Source of the DNA: Acidisphaera sp035272265
GTDB taxonomy: Bacteria > Pseudomonadota > Alphaproteobacteria > Acetobacterales > Acetobacteraceae
Length of the DNA: 19,518 nt
Direction of reading: 5' to 3'
NCBI GenBank assembly: GCA_035272265.1
Contig: DATEQV010000142.1
Location: forward strand, 1 to 19,518
Shown here: one piece after another, positions 14,443 through 19,518 of the stretch
Position numbering within the stretch: position 1 is the first letter of the stretch
How the letters are laid out: every line of letters begins with the position of its first letter
Made by a program: the position numbers and the translations under genes
The notes under the pieces: model-generated
The model's input: the letters and a program-made list of their open reading frames with translations, nothing else
What the model was told of the DNA's origin: nothing
Databases searched by the model: none

Positions 14443-14462
14443 GAATCGTGCCACCACGATTC
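14443..14462 (-). promoter_or_regulatory. Hairpin before the transposase ribosome binding site
   Basis: GAATCGTG and CACGATTC form a perfect 8-bp stem with a 4-nt CCAC loop. On the minus strand it ends three bases before GGAG and lies about 16 bases before the ATG. Several insertion sequences use such structures to stop translation of transcripts entering from outside. It could also be a transposase operator. Function is inferred. Confidence 0.55.
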
Positions 14463-14478
14463 TCACCCGAATGCCGGA

Positions 14479-14506
14479 GTTTTCACACAGCCTGGAAGGC
14501 GGACCA
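14479..14506. repeat. Insertion-sequence terminal inverted repeat (right)
   Basis: It reads GTTTTCACACAGCC... to ...GGCGGACCA on the plus strand and is the imperfect complement of 12948-12975 (24 of 28). It lies 52 bp upstream of the transposase start and 62 bp from the stop of the neighbouring transporter gene. Confidence 0.88.
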
Positions 14507-14568
14507 CGACGAGACCAAGGCATGACGATGAACAAGGTGGGCGCGAGCACACTCAGGCTGTAGCCGAT

Positions 14569-15856
14569 CTAGATCACCGCGGGCGCGACGCCGACGGCCG
14601 CCTCGTCGGCGACGGGGATCTGCGGCTTGATGAAGAAGGTCGCGGCGACGCCCACCAGCAGCAGCGCGATCGAGCCGGCGAACGGCAGCGTCCAGTCGCC
14701 GGCGCGGTCGACGATCCAGCCGAACAGCAGCGGCGAGATGATCCCCGCCACCGCCGCGCCGGCGTTGACGAAGCCGCAGGCGGTGCCCGCGTAGCGCGGC
14801 GCCACGTCCATCGGCACCGCCCAGATCGGGCCGATCGTCAGCTCCAGCAGGAAGAAGGCGACGCCCAGGCTGACCGTGACGATCGTCAGGTCGCGCACCA
14901 GCAGCACCGGGATCAGCGCGAGCAGCGTGCCGAGGAAGCTCGCGGCGATGACGTTGCGCCGCGCCGCCTCGAGGTTGCCGGTGCGGCGCAGGATCCAGTC
15001 GCTGATAATGCCGCCCGAGGTGTCGCCGACGATGCCGGCGAAGAAGACCGCCGAGGCGAAGATCGCCGAGCTCTTGATGTTCATGTGGTAGTTGCGCAGG
15101 AAGAACGTCGGCAGCCAGGTGAAGAACAGCCAGCCGGTCCAGCCGTAGCAGAAATAGGACCAGGACGGCCGGCGCGATGCGGCGGATCAGCGGTCCCCAG
15201 GGTACGTGTCTGGCGGTCGGGTGCGTCGCCCCGTACGGCGGCAGCGCGGCCAGGTCCTGCGGCGTCATCGCCGGATGCGCGCCCGGATCGTCGCGGAAAT
15301 ACCACCACCACACGACGACCCACAGCGCGGTGACGCCGCCGAGCACGTAGAACGACGCGCGCCAGGAAAGCGCGGTGACCAGAAGTGCCACGATCGGCGG
15401 CGTCACCGCGTTGCCGAAGCGCGAGCAGGAGTGCGTGACGCCCTGCGCGAAGCCGCGCCGGCTCCTCGGCGTCCAGTTGGTCAGCGCGCGGCCGGCCGCG
15501 GGGAGCGTCGCGCCCTCGCCGATGCCGAGCAAAAAGCGCACGCACAGCAGTGCCGTGAGGCTGCCGATCAGGCCCGTGCAGATCGTCGTCGCGACCCAGA
15601 CGATGCCGCAGACCAGCAGCGTGCGGCGCGAGCCGAGACGGTCGCTGACCCAGCCGCCGATCACCTGGAACAGCGCGTAGGAGTAGCCGAACGCGGCGAA
15701 CACCAGCCCGAGCTCGGTATTGCTCAGCCCGAGCTCCTGCATGATCGGACTTGACGCCGTGGACAGGTTCACCCGGTCGACATAAAGCAGGAACGACATC
15801 GCCCCGAGCAGCACGAGCGTGTTGAGCGGCGCGCCGCCCCGGCGGTATCCGAACAC
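14569..15856 (-). pseudogene. MFS transporter (ACS-like) broken by a one-base frameshift
   Basis: This is a 12-helix major facilitator of the anion:cation symporter type, probably importing an organic or sugar acid. The first 233 codons (15856-15158) carry FLLYVDRVNLSTASSPIMQE, the motif-A-like GGWVSDRLGSRRTL and FLLGIGEGATLPAAGRAL. The remaining 195 residues continue in another frame from YFCYGWTGWLFFTWLPTFF (from 15156) to the TAG at 14569. They include GIVGDTSGGIISDWIL and GFVNAGAAVAGIISPLLFGW. Removing one G at 15157-15158 restores a continuous 428-aa protein, with VLVYFCYGW at the joint, as in intact family members. The start is GTG 15856-15854 behind GGGAGGAA. Uncorrected, the first frame runs on to 14483, inside the insertion-sequence end. 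A sequencing error cannot be excluded. Confidence 0.85.
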
Positions 15857-15864
15857 GTGTGTTC
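15851..15864. promoter_or_regulatory. Inverted repeat overlapping the transporter start codon
   Basis: GAACAC-GT-GTGTTC is a perfect interrupted dyad with 6-bp arms. It covers the proposed GTG start (15856-15854) and touches the GGGAGGAA ribosome binding site. It could be a repressor site or a translation-blocking stem. A second dyad, CACGC-GCA-GCGTG at 15917-15929, lies in the same divergent gap. Both are sequence observations without a known regulator. Confidence 0.35.
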
Positions 15865-16011
15865 CTCCCTCGATCGGCGGCGGGCATCTTGCGGCCCGGT
15901 CTGCCGGCGTCGTCGGCACGCGCAGCGTGGAACAGCGCGCGACCTGCGGCAACGTGGCCTATGGTTTGCTCGTCTTCGGCCGGACGCCGCCGAACGCCCC
16001 CTGGGGTCGCC

Positions 16012-16626
16012 ATGTCCGACATCGCGCTGATCCTGTTCGACCTGAACGGCGTGCTCTACCGCTACGACCGGGACGCGCGGATCGCCCGTCTCGGCGTGCT
16101 GTCGGGCCAGCCGCCCGAGGCGGTCAAGGCCGCGATCTGGGACTCGGGCTTCGAGGATGCGGGAGACGCCGGCGCGTTCGGCGCGTCCGAGTATCTGCGC
16201 GGCTTCGGCCGATGCATGGGATACGATCTCAGCGAAACCGAGTGGCTGGACGCCCAGCTTGTCGCGGTCACGCCGATCGCGGAGTCGCTGGCGCTGCTGC
16301 ACCGGCTGCGGCAAGGCGTGCAGTGCGCGGTGCTGACCAACAACAATCTGCTGGTACGGCGCCATTTCGCGACGCTGTATCCCGAGGTTGCCGCGCTGGT
16401 CGGCGAGCGTGCGTATGTCTCGGCCGAGTTCGGCGCACGCAAGCCGGAGCCGGAGGCGTATCGAAGCTGCCTCGCCAGGATCGGCGCGGAGCCGACGGCC
16501 ACGCTGTTCATCGACGACAGCGCGGCCAATGTCGCCGGCGCCCGTGCGGCCGGGCTGCTCGGCTACGCGTATTCCGGCCCGGAGGAACTCGAATCGGAGC
16601 TTCTCGGGCGCGGGGTGCTGACGTGA
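16012..16626 (+). CDS. HAD superfamily hydrolase-like protein
   Basis: This 204-aa protein of the haloacid dehalogenase superfamily, subfamily IA type, would be a cytosolic phosphatase-like enzyme. Motif I is FDLNGVLY (Asp10 nucleophile), motif II VLTNNN (Thr109), motif III ARKPEPEAY (Lys144) and motif IV FIDDSAANV (Asp168, Asp169). The alpha-helical cap lies between motif I and motif II. The second motif-I aspartate, normally the general acid/base of phosphatases, is Asn12 here. Activity may therefore be altered, or a different reaction performed. The start is ATG 16012 with GGGG upstream. It diverges from the MFS gene and converges on the unknown 415-aa gene, 21 bp away. The substrate is unknown. 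Confidence 0.92.
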   Translation: MSDIALILFDLNGVLYRYDRDARIARLGVLSGQPPEAVKAAIWDSGFEDAGDAGAFGASEYLRGFGRCMGYDLSETEWLDAQLVAVTPIAESLALLHRLRQGVQCAVLTNNNLLVRRHFATLYPEVAALVGERAYVSAEFGARKPEPEAYRSCLARIGAEPTATLFIDDSAANVAGARAAGLLGYAYSGPEELESELLGRGVLT

Positions 16627-16647
16627 ACGGCTGGCGGTCGCCGGGAT

Positions 16648-17895
16648 CTACTGCGTGGCTGTCCCGGGAGTGGTAACCTCCACTTCTTCGTTCGCTAGCG
16701 GGCCGGTCGCGAGATTGGCCCCGCCGTCTCCGGCGACGAGCGAGGTCGTCAGCTTGGTGACCGCGTAGCTGGCGCCGCTGCCGTCGCTCGTGAACGACCA
16801 GGTGAGTGTCATCAGGCAGTGCATCTCCGCGTTCTTGCGGACCAGTAGATAGACGATGTGCGTGTCGTCGATCGCGACCTTGTCGATCGTGCCAAGCTCG
16901 TCGGTCCACTGCCACTTCGGCGCGTCGGTCAGCCGCAGGGGAACGGGTTCGCCCGGCGACAGAGCAACCCATACGGGTACGATGTCTGCCATCGTGGCGA
17001 AGATCTTCGTGTACGATGCGCCGTTGGTGTAAGTAACGCTGCGGTTCGCCCGGCAGTTCTGCAGGAGGCACGCCTCCCAGCCGTCGATATCGCTGGCGGA
17101 CGAATCGCCAGCGATGGTGACGGTCACGTGGACGCCGATGTTGCCGCTCCGCATGCCGTAATTGGTGGGTCCGCCCTCGCGGCGGCTTTGGTGTGCCGTA
17201 ACCTCCGGCTGCTTCAGGGTGATCACCGGCTTGCTGCAGGTGAATGAGCACTCCGGAGTCTTGACCGGAGCCAACAGCGGCAAGCTTGTGCAATTCGCCT
17301 TGAAGGTCCTGAGAAACTGCTCGCGGAACTTTTCGACCCTTGGGTCTTCGAGCGAGCCCGGATCGAGGTCGCCGTTGGAATCGACGTCCGTGCTTAGATG
17401 ATCCGCCAGCTTCGCCCTGCTCCACAGGTCCTTCAGATCCACCCCGCTCATCGCTTTCACGGCGTGCGTGTCTGAGAAAATGAAATTAAAATAGCCCGTG
17501 AAGACGGCATCGGCGTTTTGCTGGCGCTCCACCCGAGCTGTTGCGTCCGGTATTTCCTCTCTGAGTGACTGGAGCGCCGCTTTCGCGCCGCCGAGGTCGC
17601 CGCCTTCCACAGCGTCTAGAACGTCTTGCCGCCACGATTCGAGATCCTCCATCAGGTCCGGAGAGAGCGTCTTCTCGAGTTTTTCCAGTTCAGCGCGGAG
17701 CGCGTCCAATGGCTGCTCGGTCGATCCCGAACCGAGCGACAACTCGAAATCGACTTGCGCGAAAAACGCAGCCGTCACTGGGTCGTCCGGATCCTCCCCG
17801 AACGGAGCGAAAAACTCTGGAATCTCATCCAGCTGGGCCATATCGAAAGCGGGAGTCGGTGCCGGCGCGTCGTTCGGGACGGGCTTGTCGGACAT
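16648..17895 (-). CDS. Unknown 415-aa protein with EF-hand-like loop
   Basis: No family is recognised. The N-terminal 130 residues are acidic and helical (FDMAQLDEIPEFFAPFGEDP; ALRAELEKLEKTLSPDLMEDL) with coiled-coil-like spacing. Residues 170-181 read DVDSNGDLDPGS, resembling a calcium-binding EF-hand or dockerin loop (D-x-D-x-N-G-x-L-D). The C-terminal half (about 220-390) looks beta-rich, with VHVTVTIAG, TIDKVAIDDTHIVYLLV and MTLTWSFTS. There are six cysteines: 202, 216, 220, 276, 281 and 360. There is no signal peptide or membrane helix. The start is ATG 17895 behind GAGGAG seven bases away. It is 23 nt downstream of the 153-aa gene, so the two form a likely operon. GC content is visibly lower than in neighbouring metabolic genes, which may hint at transfer. 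Confidence 0.85.
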   Translation of the reverse strand: MSDKPVPNDAPAPTPAFDMAQLDEIPEFFAPFGEDPDDPVTAAFFAQVDFELSLGSGSTEQPLDALRAELEKLEKTLSPDLMEDLESWRQDVLDAVEGGDLGGAKAALQSLREEIPDATARVERQQNADAVFTGYFNFIFSDTHAVKAMSGVDLKDLWSRAKLADHLSTDVDSNGDLDPGSLEDPRVEKFREQFLRTFKANCTSLPLLAPVKTPECSFTCSKPVITLKQPEVTAHQSRREGGPTNYGMRSGNIGVHVTVTIAGDSSASDIDGWEACLLQNCRANRSVTYTNGASYTKIFATMADIVPVWVALSPGEPVPLRLTDAPKWQWTDELGTIDKVAIDDTHIVYLLVRKNAEMHCLMTLTWSFTSDGSGASYAVTKLTTSLVAGDGGANLATGPLANEEVEVTTPGTATQ

Positions 17896-17918
17896 CAGAG
17901 GTCTCCTCGTTGCCTGAC

Positions 17919-18380
17919 TCAGTGCGCGGCGAGCTGGGCTTGTAGCTGTGTCAGCCCGTGCTCGAGCGTGCTGCGGAGGTCGGTCGGTATAGCAAACGGA
18001 TTACGGTCCACGGCGCGGACGCGGGCGTCGCTCGCAAGACGCGCCAGGGCCTCGTCGACGGCCTTGGATGCGGCGGCCCGTGCCGCGTCCCGCGTCGACT
18101 CCGCCGCCCGGTCGAGGTCCATCCGCTTGGCGGCCAGAGGGACGTGGAAACCTTGCACCGTGTCCTCGATCTTGTCGGCAATTCTGCCAAGCGCCGGCAC
18201 GCCGCTCTTGCGCAGCGTGTCATACAAGCGGGTGAGCTGCGCATCCGCGCGATCCTTCGCGTCCCGCCAGACCGACAAGGGCGAGCCAGTGCCGGAGCCA
18301 TCGCTGCCTCGGGCCACCGGCGCGAACTGCACGCCAAGGACCCGGCCAACCCACTCGCGTTTTGCCTGTGCGTCATCCAT
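17919..18380 (-). CDS. Unknown 153-aa helical protein
   Basis: This unrecognised protein begins DDAQAKREWVGRVLGVQF. A Gly/Ser-rich linker (24-35) follows, then WRDAKDRADAQLTRLYDTLRKSG (38-60), and then alanine-rich helices (about 85-125) with heptad-like spacing. It is soluble, with no signal peptide or catalytic motif. The start is ATG 18380, supported by AAGGAG six bases upstream; a longer frame to 18581 has no such signal. It is first in a two-gene unit with the 415-aa protein (23-nt gap), suggesting that they act together, for example as a partner or scaffold. The short N-terminal REWVGRVLGV unit looks like a docking module, but that is a guess. Confidence 0.8.
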   Translation of the reverse strand: MDDAQAKREWVGRVLGVQFAPVARGSDGSGTGSPLSVWRDAKDRADAQLTRLYDTLRKSGVPALGRIADKIEDTVQGFHVPLAAKRMDLDRAAESTRDAARAAASKAVDEALARLASDARVRAVDRNPFAIPTDLRSTLEHGLTQLQAQLAAH

Positions 18381-18671
18381 CCCTGACTCCTTCGCTTGTC
18401 GCAGGACGAAGTGCGGTCGTCCGGCAATCGACGTCGTGTCCGGTTCGAGCGCCTTGGGCGTTCCGAAGAAGGCCGAGCTCCACCGCAGCGGGACCGCTCG
18501 GCAAGGATTACGTCGACGGCGCAGCGAGGGTCGGACGTTCACCTGTGCGAGAGGCAGTCCCGGTGCGATGCGCGTTGGCATGTCCGGCTGCTGCCGGTTC
18601 GCGCGTGTCCGGCTGGCCTGATGGTCGATGCGAGCCCGCGATTTTCCGCCCGCGCCGACCGGCCGCCGAAC
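18381..18671. other. Intergenic region, nothing recognised
   Basis: The 291 bp between the 103-aa gene and the 153-aa gene hold no supported coding frame, RNA or repeat. The promoter of the unknown two-gene unit is expected in its left part, but no convincing -35/-10 pair stands out. Confidence 0.4.
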
Positions 18672-18983
18672 CTACCGCTCGCCGTCTGCCCCGCTGCCGT
18701 CGCGGGTGATGCCCGCGCGGGACGGCGCGTCCGAGTGCGGCCGCACCGTGCGGCTCATCGCCGCCACCTCCTCGTCGGAGGCGGGCGGCGGAGGCGGCTC
18801 GCGGCTGACGACCGCCTCGTTCAGCACCGCCTCGACCGCCTGCGGGTCGATGCGGTTGGCCTCGGCGAACAGCCGGTCGGCGGTTTCGCTGTCGCCCTCC
18901 GACTCGGCGCGCACCGCCTTCTCGGCCAGTGCCCGCGCGTTGGCGAACCGCTCGCCTTCGCCGTCCGTGCTGTTCTCGCGCAT
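18672..18983 (-). CDS. Hypothetical 103-aa protein, single TPR-like repeat
   Basis: This is a short acidic protein. Residues 15-55 (ARALAEKAVRAESEGDSETADRLFAEANRIDPQAVEAVLNE) have the spacing of a helix-turn-helix TPR-like unit. A proline run (PPPPP, 63-67) and a disordered polar tail follow. There is no membrane segment or catalytic motif. The start is ATG 18983 with GGGGG about seven bases upstream. It lies between the partial MFS gene and the unknown two-gene unit, all on the minus strand, with gaps of 124 bp and 291 bp, so it is probably a separate transcript. The amphipathic helices and ribosome binding site support a real gene. The role is unknown. Confidence 0.65.
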   Translation of the reverse strand: MRENSTDGEGERFANARALAEKAVRAESEGDSETADRLFAEANRIDPQAVEAVLNEAVVSREPPPPPASDEEVAAMSRTVRPHSDAPSRAGITRDGSGADGER

Positions 18984-19073
18984 CGAGCGCCCCCGATTCC
19001 CCTGGTGATCTTGCCCGTGCCATCACAAGGCCGGGCCGAGCTTGGAGCGAAGCTTACCAGAGCAGAGGCATTT

Positions 19074-19093
19074 CGGGCAGACGTACTTGCCCG
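19074..19093 (-). terminator. Stem-loop downstream of the MFS gene, possible terminator
   Basis: CGGGCA and TGCCCG form a perfect 6-bp stem with an 8-nt loop, starting 14 bases after the stop of the minus-strand transporter gene. No T-run follows on either strand, so it is at best a weak or factor-dependent terminator. Confidence 0.35.
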
Positions 19094-19107
19094 TCCCTGG
19101 CCTGTGC

Positions 19108-19518
19108 TCAGCGCGTCAGCTCCGATCCGGCGTCCTGCGCGAGCAACAAGGAGATCGGCGCGGCCAAGCCACAGAACACCGTGACGACGAGAAACGCCGT
19201 GCCGAAATCCGTCGTCGCTGGCTCCGTGTGGCGAGAGACGAACATTGCTACCTCGAGTGCCGCCGCGCCCGCGGTGATCCCGAGCGTCAGCGAGACCTGC
19301 TGCAAGGTCGAATACAGGCTGGTCGCCGCACTCATGCGCGCGCGGTCGGTCTCGGCATAGGCGATCGTGTTGTAGGCGGTGAACTGCAGCGAGCGGAAGA
19401 AGCCGCCGATCAGCAGCACCGCGTATATCGCTACCAACGGCCACGCGGGCCGGAAGAAGGCGGTCACGCTGAGCAGCGCGGTGGAGATCAGGCCGTTCCA
19501 GAACAGCACGCGGCGGAA
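19108..19518 (-). CDS. MFS drug-efflux-type transporter, C-terminal part
   Basis: This is the 3' part of a major facilitator gene entering from the right edge. The visible 136 residues begin FRRVLFWNGLISTALL and include four hydrophobic helices. LIGGFFRSLQFTAYNTIAYAE and SAATSLYSTLQQVSLTLGITAGAAALE resemble the second half of DHA2-family (EmrB/QacA, 14-helix; MdtD-like) transporters. The stop is at 19108. It probably exports drugs or other small hydrophobic compounds across the inner membrane; the substrate is unknown. The frame is open to the window end, so the internal GTG at 19509 is not the real start. Confidence 0.9.
   Translation of the reverse strand, partial: FRRVLFWNGLISTALLSVTAFFRPAWPLVAIYAVLLIGGFFRSLQFTAYNTIAYAETDRARMSAATSLYSTLQQVSLTLGITAGAAALEVAMFVSRHTEPATTDFGTAFLVVTVFCGLAAPISLLLAQDAGSELTR

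Larger units (their letters stand above)
12943..14511 (-). mobile_element. IS1182-family insertion sequence, complete
   Basis: The element contains one full-length transposase gene read on the minus strand. It is bounded by matching terminal inverted repeats: 12948-12975 and 14479-14506 agree at 24 of 28 positions. A further 4 of 5 outer bases (CGTCA/CGTCG) could belong to the ends, giving 12943-14511. Total size of about 1.57 kb fits IS1182 relatives. No convincing target-site duplication is visible at either boundary choice. It sits between the Smr gene and the frameshifted transporter and interrupts no recognisable gene. Intact catalytic residues and ends suggest it may still be mobile. 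Confidence 0.88.

Noticed and set aside
12936..14520. Target-site duplication around the insertion sequence
   Set aside because: The bases outside the inverted repeats do not match at either 12948/14506 or 12943/14511, so none is claimed.
18362..19184. Plus-strand open frames at the right end of the window
   Set aside because: They overlap the minus-strand 103-aa gene and the gaps beside it, with no ribosome binding site or recognisable motif.

Overview
The window is a GC-rich (about 70% by eye) stretch of bacterial chromosome. Gene content and protein style fit an alphaproteobacterium, most likely Acetobacterales/Rhodospirillales. This rests on a DUF29 protein, a brnTA module, CGTCATTGCGAG-type intergenic palindromes, class II DAHP synthase and an IS1182-type element. 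The taxonomic call is inference; no rRNA gene or species marker is present. No tRNA, rRNA or CRISPR array was seen.

Left part (1-5.6 kb): the 3' end of an unknown plus-strand gene, then a minus-strand cluster transcribed gor -> class II aroG -> nicotinate phosphoribosyltransferase. The last two genes are 4 nt apart. A hairpin lies directly before the aroG ribosome binding site, and a tandem repeat enclosed in an inverted repeat lies at the pncB-like start. Divergent from gor is a DUF29 gene, which converges on a brnT-brnA toxin-antitoxin pair. The brnT start codon is inside a perfect 20-bp palindrome.

Middle (5.7-12.7 kb): two self-processing hydrolases, a P1/DmpA-family aminopeptidase and an isoaspartyl peptidase/asparaginase, overlap by GTGA and probably degrade unusual peptides together. 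Divergent from them is a large multi-pass membrane protein that may be GT-C-like. A small membrane protein follows, then lutB and lutC (lactate oxidation iron-sulfur protein and partner) and an Smr-domain gene. A palindromic repeat element sits between lutB and lutC, and no lutA is present.

Right part (12.7-19.5 kb): a second palindromic repeat, then a complete IS1182-family insertion sequence with 24/28-bp matching ends and a hairpin just before the transposase ribosome binding site. Next is an MFS transporter broken by a single-base frameshift and a divergent HAD-family protein with Asn in place of the second motif-I Asp. Then comes a two-gene operon of unrecognised proteins (153 and 415 aa, the larger with an EF-hand-like calcium loop), a 103-aa hypothetical gene and the 3' part of a DHA2-like MFS transporter. 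The unknown two-gene operon and the start-codon-embedded operators are the most novel-looking items. Most of the rest is ordinary metabolism and accessory sequence.
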